In this document: one piece after another, positions 29,972 to 48,096 of the stretch
Layout: each line of letters starts with the position of its first letter
Numbering within the stretch: position 1 is the first letter of the stretch
Origin: Larus michahellis
Taxonomy: Eukaryota; Chordata; Aves; Charadriiformes; Laridae
Assembly: GCF_964199755.1 (NCBI RefSeq)
Contig: NC_133929.1
Location: 6,589,806 to 6,653,805 of the forward strand
Direction: 5' to 3'
Length of the DNA stretch: 64,000 nucleotides
Notes under the pieces: generated by a model
What the model was told of the DNA's origin: nothing
The model's input: the letters and a program-made list of their open reading frames with translations, nothing else
Database searches by the model: none
Made by a program: the position numbers and the translations under genes

Positions 29972-30451
29972 GTCCCACCTGCAGGGAGGAGCAGACAGGA
30001 CAGGTGACCCAAAACTGACCAATGGGGTATTCCATCCCATGTGCATCATGCTCAGTATAAAGCTGAGGGATCAAAGGGGTTAACCCTCTTCTTTAATGGC
30101 CAGCATCTGAGGAGGACCCTGTCCATTCTTCTGCCTTTGATCCTGATCCGTGTGTTCCTGAATCAAGTTTTTGAATTCAGTTCCCGTCTGCTGCTGTGTC
30201 CAGTTACAGTGCTGGATGGTGACATAATCGTGATCCTAGGAGCTCGATATTGGTTTTGTATATATTTGTATATATTTCATTATTTTCTTATTCATATTAT
30301 TATCTTTTCTTTTTATTGTTAATATTTCATTAAAGCTGTTTTGGGGTTTTTTCCAACCCATAAGTCTCTCTCCTTTGTTCTTTCTCTCCCTCTCCCTTCT
30401 GAGGGACAGACTGTCCTTTGTTTAGTAGTCAGCCCAGCCTAAACCTTGACG
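29972..30451 (+). mobile_element. ERV-E 3' LTR, second segment (ERV-D type)
   Basis: It matches the ERV-D LTR (36415-36872, other strand) from its GGACAGGTGACCC block through a TATAAA-like region, an ATTAAA signal and an end resembling the ACCACGACA terminus. It could instead be a separate truncated solo LTR. Confidence 0.7.
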
Positions 30452-32677
30452 TCTCCTTACCCCATCGCTTCTTCAACAGCTCCCTATCAGAAAAGTATAT
30501 TCACTCTGTAACTGCATGGTAGGTTGCAAAAGAAGCAGAAGAAAAAGGAAACAAAATACTTAATTTGGGAAAGATCTCTGTCAGTTTGGAAATTACAACA
30601 CTGAAGGAAACTCAGTCCTTTATCTAACACATGCACATATAGGATAAAGAGTTCAATCTATTCCTTTTTGTTACATTTTCAGAAAACTATAAAAGTAAAT
30701 AAGCTTTACAACTATTTGTTAATCATTTTAGATTAATCACAGGAGCACCCAGCTACCATCATATCAGCATAATCCTTCATCAAATACATATGAAAATGTG
30801 TCAGACTATTCACCCAAAGAAATTATACTCTTCCTTGTATGTTTATTTCAACATTGTTAAACTAATCATATTTTTGCCAAACTGAATCATAGACTCATAG
30901 AATACAGGTTGGAAGGGACCTCAAGGATCATCTGGCCAAACCGTTCTTGGCAAAAGCACGGTCTAAGCAAGGTGGCCCAGCACCCTGTCCAGACGAATCT
31001 TAAAAGTGTCTAGTGATGGGGAAACCACCACTTCCCTGAGGAGATTGTTCCAATGGCCGATTCTTCTCATTGTGAAAAATTTTTCTCTTGTGTCCAATCG
31101 GAATCTCCCCAGGAGTAACTTGTACCCATTAGCCCTCATCTTTTCCGTGTGACTCCTTGTAAAAAGGGAGTCTCCATCTTCTTTGTAGCCACCCTTTAAA
31201 TACTAGAACATGGTGATAAGGTCTCCCCCAAACCTTCTTTTCTCAACTGGCTATAACATAAGCCACCGATGCCTGACCAACTACAGAAGAAAAATTAAAC
31301 AAACATTTTGCTGTTGTTAAACTTTTTTTCAGTGGGTTAGAGCTTCTGAAGCCCGAAGATCACTTATGTATACAATGCTGGTAATTGCATTCCTTAATTC
31401 TACAAAATGCCATGAAGCTCACTATTTTCCAAAATAGCTTTGCAACCAATGACACTTACTGCTGAGACTTTTCAAACACAGCAGGTTATTGGCTTAGGCA
31501 GTGATGGAAACCTTAAAAAAAAAAAGATAAATATTTTGAAATGCACTGTAAATCAAATTTTTGCACTGGACTAAGAATGGGTTATCTGCCTGTAAATAGC
31601 AAAAGATGTTTTAGTTAGAGGGGCTTTTTCCAAGCTTATTTACTAGAAATTATTTTAAATTGTGTCTTTGTGAATTTTTTTTTTAGTTTCTCAAGATTTT
31701 TAGCAGTTGCATTGTAATAAATACTCTACTATGATTAGTTATACATACTTTTCTCATTACATTTAATGATGTCCAAGAATTCACCATTTCTCAATCTTTT
31801 AAGAAAAAGTACATTTTTCAGATTAAAAATTAATTGGGAATAATGCTATGTCAGCTTCATGCTGCTCTGCAAGCATTTATAGCAGGTGTACCTATAGTAT
31901 CAACTGGGCAAATGTCTACAATGTATTTAACTGAGACCTTAACTAAGAATGAGTCTGTTTGTGAGGAGGATTGTTATATTTTGATGTACTATATTCTGAT
32001 ACACCATGGTACCAAGACAAAGCTGGTTATGAATTATCAGTTTTCTTTGTGCCAAACTTACGTTCTCTGGCAGAGCAAGACTGTTGTAGGATGAAGACAA
32101 CATTACCTTAATACTCTCCAAGGAGTCCTTCAGCAGATCACAAGTTTAGGTTGGCTGGGCGCCTTCATGAAAGAAGTAATATAAGTAAGACAGGATGCTG
32201 CTAGATTGTTGTTGAGGGTTTACTAATTAGTATAGAGCTGGCATTGCATCCTTCTCTTTCCTAGTAGATCACAAATGTTAGAGACAAGGGGAGTGTGGGC
32301 AGAACACCTCTGGGCTTTGGCAGTTTCCAGCTTGAAGGTAATCCCTTGAAACCACCCAGAAAGAAGTAGCATTTCACTAAGGTCATTATTTTTATAAAAT
32401 GGTGAGCAAAGCTTAAAATTTTATAAAACAGTTGCCTTCACTGAGAAAGATAATTGACACTTCTTTAAAAGTGTGGTGAGCATTCCATTCTCAATCAGAA
32501 TGGGATATTTATCCTGCCAGTCCTTGTAATTTTATAACATCTGAGAATATTTGTGTTTTCTACATAAAGACTTCTGCAATGATATGAATCCTGTTGAGTT
32601 TCCTACCTTTTCTCTTGCCCTTAAAAAAGTAACTTTCTAGCTTTCCTCAGTATACAGAGGGGGGAAAGTATGTGTGC
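30452..32677. other. Non-coding sequence with one old CR1 fragment
   Basis: Apart from the CR1 piece listed separately, nothing is recognised. Sequence is AT-rich, and short frames such as 31834-32094 show no family features. Confidence 0.6.
30887..31262 (-). mobile_element. Old CR1 3' end
   Basis: The sequence gaatcatagactcatagaat followed by GGTTGGAAGGGACC is the reverse complement of a CR1 3' end, and the next 350 bases fit the CR1 ORF2 C-terminus with many changes. It is an older subfamily copy. Confidence 0.85.
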
Positions 32678-32682
32678 CAGGC

Positions 32683-33490
32683 TGTGGAATTTGGATAACG
32701 AGGTGAAGGCTCTGTGCTCAAAGAGCAATTAAGACTGGCCTTGCTATCTCTTGTGCAGCCCAGGGGAGTGAAGGCTTGTCTGGCTATCGCAGGATACATA
32801 AATGACGGGGTAGTCTTGGGGAGCCAGGACAGCCCTGCTTTTCCTCAGCAGAGACAGTAAAATCAAGATAACAGAGACCTTGTGTAGCTCTTTGTTCCCT
32901 TGAGAGGCTGCCATGTCTGGTAATTGACCTTTGCCTCATTACCTGTGAAATGCATATTAAAGTTGACACCCCTGTACATGCTAATGAAGATTTTAGAGAT
33001 CATGCTAAACATATATGACTATAGCACTCGTCTCTCCACCCCAATCATACTACACGTCACCTAGGGGAGGGAAACCTCGTAATTTTGGGGATAAAAGGAT
33101 GGAGAGAATGACTGTTAAATTGGGAGAGAAGAAACTTGATACCTGACGGACCAGTCCATGGGCTGTGTTCTCTTCCTCCACCCCAGGCAGGGACGCCTTT
33201 CTGGGTAAGCGCTGCGCCTGTCACCCTCTGGTGAATGTTGCCCCCGGTTGTTGTACTATCGTTATTTTTGCTAGCAATACTAACCTTAAGTAATTAGCGC
33301 TATTGTAGTTAGTGAATTTATCAACGGCAATCTTGAATCTGCGACTGTCGCTCTCAATAAAATAACTAATTTCGATTATTTGTGAATCTGATTCAGTGGA
33401 AGTCCTTTGCTGGGACTCTGATAGTAAATCAGTGAAAGTCCTGGGACTCTGACAGACAAATATCAAAACTACAGTCCTTTTAATGCGACA
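32683..33490 (+). mobile_element. Solo ERV-C-family LTR
   Basis: An 808-base LTR with TG...CA ends (TGTGGAATTTGG to GCGACA) and a perfect CAGGC duplication (32678-32682 and 33491-33495). It contains a TATA-like GATAAAAG. Near the 3' end an agtcc...gggactctga motif is repeated, which accounts for its greater length than the split ERV-C LTR. It sits just inside ERV-D protease sequence and is inverted relative to the left copy. Confidence 0.93.
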
Positions 33491-33545
33491 CAGGCCATCG
33501 AATCCACACAGTCCAATAAACTCAGCTGTCCCTCTCCTCCTCCTG

Positions 33546-33566
33546 GCTGGAGACAGGGCAACCCTA
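33546..33566 (-). promoter_or_regulatory. Putative readthrough stop, ERV-D gag/pro
   Basis: TAG at 33564-33566 (minus strand) aligns without gaps to the ERV-B TAG, and the bases that form the ERV-B stem are matched by a C-to-T change that keeps a wobble pair. The frame continues to the protease start, but a later TGA is specific to this copy. Confidence 0.5.
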
Positions 33567-36297
33567 ATGTTGAGAACAAAATCTACAATTAGAAGATGAG
33601 TTCCTACACGGACCAAAGAATCACTTAGCATGGACTGGAGCAGCCACCCTCCTGCAGGAATTCTTTCTTCTATCTGCTTTACCTTGCAACTCAAGCACTC
33701 GTGCCTGTAGGACTGAAGTACGTTTCTTATCCCACTTATTCATGTCCTCTCTGTAGTTGCAGAGGCAAAGCCACAGGAAATCTTGGAGCAGGTCCTGTTT
33801 CCCTTGAGTTGATCTCATAGGAGGGTGTTTTTTCTTAATGACTGAGACTTGGGTCCCTTCAGGGGAAGAGTGAGATTCTTTCCCCATCTCAGACAGGTTT
33901 TCAAGCAATTTCTGAAAAAGTTTATAATTTTTCTTATTTTGCTCAGCTATTGTCTTAGTCATTTTTTTCCATTGTCTCAGACATTTTTTTTCCATTGTCT
34001 CAGCCATTGTCTTGGTTTGCTCAGCCATTTTCTCTATGGCTGCCACAGTGAGGGGATGAGAGAGACTGTCTTCATACTGTTATAGATTGAGGCCCAATAA
34101 TTGACAGGAACCAGTCCAATTAATCAAATTAGTTTATTAAGCAAGCGGCAACAAGCAAAACAGCGCTGGGCAGCCGGGGAGTCTTTGCTCCGCCAACGGC
34201 GCACACCCACTTCCCGAAAGTAGTTGATTATATACTCTTCTGGTTCCCGTATATGTGTCAATCCTGGTATATTCCGTGTCTGAGCGACGTGTTGCTAGGG
34301 GGTCGGTCTTGTCCCGCCTCCTGATGGTCGTGGGGCTGAAGGCTCCTCATCTTTATCAGTGTCCTTGGGGAGACTCTTTTCAGCTTATCTCACAACTTAG
34401 CTCTTCCCTTTGAAGTGTTAAAACACACCAGATGCCTGTGATTTAGGCCTTGAGGTGTCAAAGTGCACCAGATAGCACACCGGATGCCTACGATTCAAGT
34501 ATGTGAAGAGTCGAAACAGTGTAAGTTTTCACCAGCCTTTAAGAAAGCCTGATTTGATTAACAAACATGATTCTATTTATTACAATACTGTTGCACTTTG
34601 TTAGCCACCTCATTTACAGTTGGTGCATCAGATCCTCCCCAGACCATTGCTGACAAAGTGTGGGAATAATTTGATGGTGCACTCTGCACAAACTTTCTTG
34701 ACAAAGATCATTTGCATGGCATTTCATTAGGGTCTATAATCACTTACCAGTCGCCATAAATCACCTCTCACACAGCCAGTTCCCTCATGTACTTAATACC
34801 TTTCTCCATGCTGGTCCATTTGCTTGGACAGCATTCGATATCATCCTTAAAGGGATACCTGCCCTTCACAGCTGATAGCAGTCGCCTCCAGAGACTGAGA
34901 GTGTTTGTCTTCTTCCCAATCACTTTATCAATCCCTCCATCTCTGGCCAGGTTTCCCAACTGCTTAGCTTCTCTGCCATCTAAATCTATGCTGTCAGCGC
35001 CATTGTCCCAGCATCAGAGCAACCAGGAGACAAGTGTCTCCCCTTCTTGATGACTACAGTCCTTCCTCATATTTCTCAAATCCTTCATAGAGAAGGATTT
35101 AATGATTATCTCTGCATCTGAGTCCTCATCCTGTGTTAATGCTGGCTGAGAAGGACCCTCTCCTGGATCTTCCTCAGAGGAACCCTCTCCTGTGCTGTCT
35201 GGCTTGGGCTGGTCTCTGTCGTCAGAGGCAGGGGAACGAGCCGACTTTTTCTGTTTCCTGGTCACCGGGGCAACCTGTGCTGGTTCTGCTGGAGTTTGAG
35301 TAGCAGCAGCGCTGGTTGTCGGAGCAGCCGGAGCAGTGACCGTGCTCCTTGTCGGGGCTGGAGCAGCCGGTGCCGCTGCGGGCGGGGAGGGGCCGGCGAT
35401 ACAGGCGTGGGGGGGGAGGGGCAGGCGGCGGGGTAACTTTGACTGCAGGCTGCGGAGTGACTGCTGCCGGCATGGGCCGGGCCGTGGCTTGGGCCGGGGG
35501 TTTCGCCGGTGTCTGTATGGCTGGTGGCGTGGCTTTTGCTGGGGCCGGAGCTGGAGCCGCGGCTTTTGCCGGTACAGGCGGAGGCGTGGCTTTCTCCGGA
35601 GCCGGGGCCGGTGGGGGGCGGCCGCTGTGGGCCTGGCCAATGTCGGGGCCTGTGGGACGGCAACCGACGCCGCTCGGGCTGGTGTCGGAGCCGATGGCGT
35701 TGTTTGTGTCTGTGCTGTAGCTTTCGGTGGGGGGGGTTGTTTGTGTCTGTGTTGTGGCTTGGGCAGTAGTCTGAGTTGTTTGGTTTCTGCTGTGGCTTTC
35801 GGTGGGGGGGTTGTTTGTATTTCTGCTATCTTTGATTTTGGCTGTGGGGTTTGAGTAGCAATATCACATGTCACATAATACTCACTCCTGCACTGATATT
35901 TAACAATAAACCACCCCTGCAACACATTCAGGAAACCCAACAACAAAATCACGTAGGAATGAAAGCAGCATTCACTCTCTAAACAGCCCGAAGGTTTTCC
36001 ATCCCCTAATTCTGTTAGTGTCACTTTGGCATAATCATCCAAGGGCAAAGTAAACTTTCCCCAGGTAAAATCAAAAGTGTAATTTGTAAAAGAATCCATC
36101 ACGTGATGCCTGAGATATGCAAGTAGAACCATTATCCAAGCAATTATTTTATACATCTGAAGGCAAATCCACACCAACATAGCACACAACCCACTGCATC
36201 CAAACACAAGAAATAAACCATGCAATATGTTCGACCAGTTAATCCCCACTGCATCAATTAACTTCATACAAAGCTCTCTAAAGGCACGATATAACAT
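33567..36297 (-). pseudogene. gag: ERV-D gag with hydrophobic N-terminus
   Basis: The 427-codon frame at 35014-36297 starts about 90 bases after the PBS. Residues about 24-62 and 112-133 are hydrophobic and could span membranes. A long Pro/Gln/Ala/Arg-rich low-complexity stretch (about 150-330) follows, then an acidic region and the LRNMRKD core block shared with ERV-B. Further gag pieces follow at 34768-34959 (IGKKTNTLSLW, KYMRELAV), about 34560-34760 (RKFVQSAPSNYSHTL, with stops) and 33621-34046 (a Gln/Lys-rich coiled coil, then NKWDKK). The C-terminus ends at the TAG at 33564. Stops and an inserted LTR inactivate it. Confidence 0.78.
34078..34518 (-). mobile_element. Solo LTR of an unrelated ERV in ERV-D gag
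   Basis: A block with no gag homology interrupts ERV-D gag. On the minus strand it runs from TGTTTCGACTC to CTATAACA, with a TATATAA box (34228-34234) and an AATAAA signal (34133-34138) close together, as in alpha- or betaretroviral-type LTRs with a short R. I found no target duplication, so the right boundary may be off. Confidence 0.6.
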
Positions 36298-36389
36298 TTC
36301 ACATCAGAACAACATGATGTGAACTGTCCGTTCTCCCTGAGCAAGCTGGAATTCAAACTATTCAGGCAATCTATCAGAGCTCTGTTTGT

Positions 36390-36407
36390 GCCCCATGTTG
36401 GGCACCA
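36390..36407 (-). other. ERV-D primer-binding site, lysine-tRNA type
   Basis: TGGTGCCCAACATGGGGC on the minus strand, seven bases after the LTR end. It differs from the ERV-B site at one base. Confidence 0.75.
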
Positions 36408-36414
36408 ATAAATC

Positions 36415-36872
36415 TGTCGTGGTTTTGGCCAAATTGGCCAATGGCCGGCGACAGATGCTCTCCCCTCACCTCTCGCACAAGGAGAGGAGGAGGAGAGATA
36501 AAGGAATTTACAAGTTTAGAAGAAACTAAACTACTTTAATGAAATATTAATAACAAAATAAGAAGGAAATAATGAAATAGATACAGTATATATACAAAAC
36601 CGTACTGAGCTCTCAGGATGATGTCACCAGCAGGCACTGGGGAAGTCCCAGGCTGGACTCAGCGACGGGTGGGAACTGGTTCCAGAGTTGGAGTCAGGAA
36701 CACACGGATCGGGATCAAAGGCAGATGAACAGACAGGGTCCTCCTCAGACATCGGCCATTGAAGAAAGAGAGCTGACCCTTTGATCCCTCAGCTTTTATA
36801 CTGAGCATGGGGCAGATGGGATGGAATACCCCATTGGTCAGTTTTGGGTCACCTGTCCTGTCCATTCCTCCC
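36415..36872 (-). mobile_element. ERV-D 5' LTR, truncated at its 5' side
   Basis: On the minus strand it ends CCACGACA before the PBS. It carries a TATAAAAG box near 36795, an ATTAAA signal near 36537 and long homology to 29972-30451. Its outer edge lacks a TG start, and homology ends near 36872. Confidence 0.8.
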
Positions 36873-39800
36873 AGATAAAACCTTAAAAGCTCAATGCAAG
36901 AAAGACATTTTTTTGTTATTGTTATTATTGACTGGCTGTTAATGAAATCATTCCAAGAAGTACAGGATATTTTGCTGCCATTAATTTCATTCTTGATCTA
37001 CATTTATTGCTTAAGCTAAAATATTATCTAATAATGTACATTATCACATTCTTAACTTTTCCTTTTTGTTTTGCTTATATATGACAAACATTGCTGCTGA
37101 CAAGACAGAATTCTGGCATAACATATAGATGTTACTTGAAAGAAAACATCTTATATATTTGTTTATGTATCTGACGAAGGAAATGTTAAGCATACAGAAT
37201 TCTAGCAACTGTAAGTCAGGGAACAGACAACTGTACCATGGGTATCATCCTTAAAAGCTGCAGTTTTATTTTACTAAATTATCTATGTTAAAAACAAATC
37301 TGTGTCTACTGCGGAATTTCACTGCATCAAGTGTTACAATATTTTTGTTTTCATTACAAGCAGGAGAATGCATGTAGAACAAGTGTTAAGAAACATGACA
37401 ATAAATTAGAATATAATTTACAAAAGCAAAAAATAATAATAATAAAGTAACAGTGTACCACATTAATACAAAGTATAAAATAATAAGCAACTAATCACAA
37501 TAATACAAAGGTAATTTCAGTCTGTATTATTAAGGATATCTATGTGACATTCACTCCATTACAAAGTTCCTAACAAAATGGACTAATTTTGTGTGTATAC
37601 ATCTTGAGGGGTTAATCTGTAGATTTTTCTTTCTGTTTTGATCTTTTTCAGCTGATAGTATTGCTCAGTGGAAGTACTGGCACCAGATTGATTTCTGCAT
37701 TGAGTATTCTACTATTTGATTCTAGGCTTGTCATATTTATAGCCTATACAAATAGTCCTATTGTCACTATTTAGGAATATAACACTATTTAGCTTAGACT
37801 ATATAGATGGCTACAGTGTAGCAGCAGCAATGAACTGTGTTGTGGGAACAAACTCTTTTTCTTTGAATTAGGTTTCATTTTTCAGTCTTAATCTGAGGCA
37901 TTGCTTAGTTTGTAAATCCACATACATTCTGTGTTTTGTTCCCTTTAACAATACAATTCAACGTTGCTCCAGGGAGTTCTTTAAATTCCAGTCTTGGTGG
38001 TGTTATATTGCAGAGTAAACATTGGACTCCCTAGTATTCTAGCACCAGTAAGAGAGCAAAATGTGTCTGTGGAAACACTCCTTACAATTTTAATGTCCTA
38101 AGTGAGGTAAAAAAAAACGTTTCTTATGAATACATAAAAAACCCTTTTCTTGTTATCTGAAAAGACACATTAGCTGATAAACAAAATCATGCCCTGGAGA
38201 AAACCGAACCCTGATAAAAAGAGGCCTCTTGCTTAGAGGATGCCATAGCAACCCCTTTTCCTTTTATTGTTTTTTTTTGACCTAACCAGAGTATGCTAGC
38301 ACCAAGGTGTTTTGTCAAAAGGATATAGAAAGTCGATTCACTTAACAGAGGAGGACTACATACTGCCCTTAATCCGTATGTGCAAATCCTAAAGATTGGG
38401 GTTTTTTATCTACTGGTGTCAGTTTTAACAGGAGCTGTTTCCATGGTCATGAGAGCAGCAGATAAGCATTTGTGAATACATGCAAGCCAACTGAAAATTA
38501 ATTCCACTGATCATAGGCATATGTAAGTGGAAATACTGGCAAGAGGTAGCAGATGACAGGAATTTGATGGTCATGAATATGTGGGCTACACAAAACCCCA
38601 CAGATAGATAGATTGTCAATATGTTAGGGGGATTTCATAGTATGAGTCCTGTTAACAATATCTATTGTTCCATGTTAATTCACATTAGTAAATAGTGTGC
38701 AACACATTTGGCTTGTTATTGGTAAAATACACTGATACACTTCAATTGCATGATATTATGAAATTATTTTTCACTAAAAAGAGTACTTTTTTAAAAAGTG
38801 CTGTTTGAGTTAGAATTTGTAAAATGTTATTGTTCACATAATTTTAATTGCACTACAACAAAGGAGGCATAGTTGGACACAAAAGCACATTTATCAAGTA
38901 CCTGCTGCAAACTACAAGTGTTCAAGTACAATATATTAATAGAAACAAGTATCCACTTTCCTTGTCTCCTTGTTGAGTCTGTTACTGAAAAGTGAAGGGG
39001 AAGATGAGCATGACATTAAACTTTTTTATGATAGATTCTTGAATGTGACTTGCCTAAATAGTTTGGTTTCATATTTTAAAATGCAAAGTGAATATTAAAA
39101 ATACAGTAATATGAAATAAGTGGAGTATGGCAGCAGAATAGGTAAATCATCTAGCTACTAATCTAGAGGCATGAGTTTGTTCCAGTCTCACACTGAAAGC
39201 TGCCCCTAGCTTTAAATATGGTCCAGTTTTAAATATGTAGATGAAGGTGGCCAGACTTCATTCTAGCCACCTCTTTTCCAGTGTGCCTTTCTCCTGATAG
39301 CCCAACAGGCCTCTTGGCTTAAGCACACTTTTGACTTCTCATTTGAACAGAACCTAGATATCTCCATGAGTCTTTTATTCTTTGGTTGTAATCCTTGCCC
39401 ACTCAGATGTGGTCTCCTGAACTGCACATTCACATATTCTTTCTCATAAACAAATGCCCTTCTGCTATGGTATCAAAGAAGGGAACATCTGGAATCCATT
39501 TTAACTTTCAGCTTTGCAAAGGATTGTTGCTATTACACAGTAGGCTTATCTTTTGCACTGGAACGCCTTGGTGTTGGAAAATCAAAAGTAACATGTAAAC
39601 CAGATCTAGATGCCCACAAAGTTGTATCTTCTTTGTGGCTGGTGCTGTAAACAAAAGTGAGCTGGAGTCAAAGTGGAAGTTCTAAGCAACCTGTATGGTA
39701 GTAGTGAAGGAGCTGGCAATACGGTCTTCACCGCTATTGGAGTCTGCCTCTTCCATGATATTGAAATATGTTCCCTTTCAGTGGAAATCTCAGCTTCACT

Positions 39801-40567
39801 TTTACAATGGTAAGATGGCTATAAATCCACAACACAGATTTAATTTCATTTCATAGCACACTTGTATTTCATGCACCACTGCAGTAACTGTTGCGCCTCT
39901 TAAAACTAAGTCACTTCATGGTTGTTCTATTTAGTATAGCTTTATATATGGCTCACAGCAGCATTCAGGAAATATGGATTACTCCAAAGGGAGTTAGGTG
40001 GAATGAAGGAAAAATACATATTGTTTTAATTTCTGCTCCTTAAATAACATTTCCAAGCTCATTTTATAATTTAAATTGTGGTGCTGTGTTGTGAGATAAA
40101 ATAGTTAACATTTTTAAGCCATGACAACATTTTTTTTTATTCTTCTTTACTTCCATATTAGATCAAGTCATAACACTACATTTTAAAAAGTTTTAAATAC
40201 AAATGGATTCAGTGTCATCGCTAAGTCCATAATAAAAATTATTTTAATGGTCCAAGGAGGTAAACAGACTATTGGATTTAGTCAAGAGAACACAAATGTT
40301 CCACAGTAAGCTATTCTATATGTGCTGTGTGGATCTTTCCAATTTGTCATGCCCTCCTTATACTGTGTCCAGCACTTTGGATGAATAAATCCCACTTCAC
40401 AGAAGTTAAAATAATATTGAAATCCTGTCAGCTGGGGCTGACCAGTGGTTATGTCTTCCACAGGGTAATGCATTTGCAAGGACGTCAATCTCATTCCGCT
40501 CTGTGGCTCCATTTGATGGACACTTTTCCACAATAATAACAAGGCAAATTCTCATGCTTTCTGTGTG
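36873..40567. other. Non-coding; includes the ADAMTS6 3' UTR
   Basis: It lies downstream of the ADAMTS6 stop codon (gene on minus strand), so the part next to 40568 must be 3' UTR. Several AATAAA-type signals on the minus strand occur and the cleavage site cannot be chosen from sequence alone. No other gene is seen. Confidence 0.6.

Positions 40568-48096
<7,529 letters not shown>

Larger units (their letters stand above)
33491..36872 (-). mobile_element. ERV-D, 5' remnant (LTR, PBS, gag, start of pro)
   Basis: Minus-strand relative of ERV-B. From right to left it has a 5'-truncated LTR, a PBS, gag with a hydrophobic N-terminus, a gag TAG, and the first codons of protease, where the solo ERV-C LTR intrudes. 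No pol follows beyond that LTR. A different solo LTR (34078-34518) is inserted in gag. Confidence 0.82.

Noticed and set aside
35336..35854. Gly/Arg-rich plus-strand frame
   Set aside because: Antisense of the ERV-D gag low-complexity region; GC-rich repeats keep all frames open.
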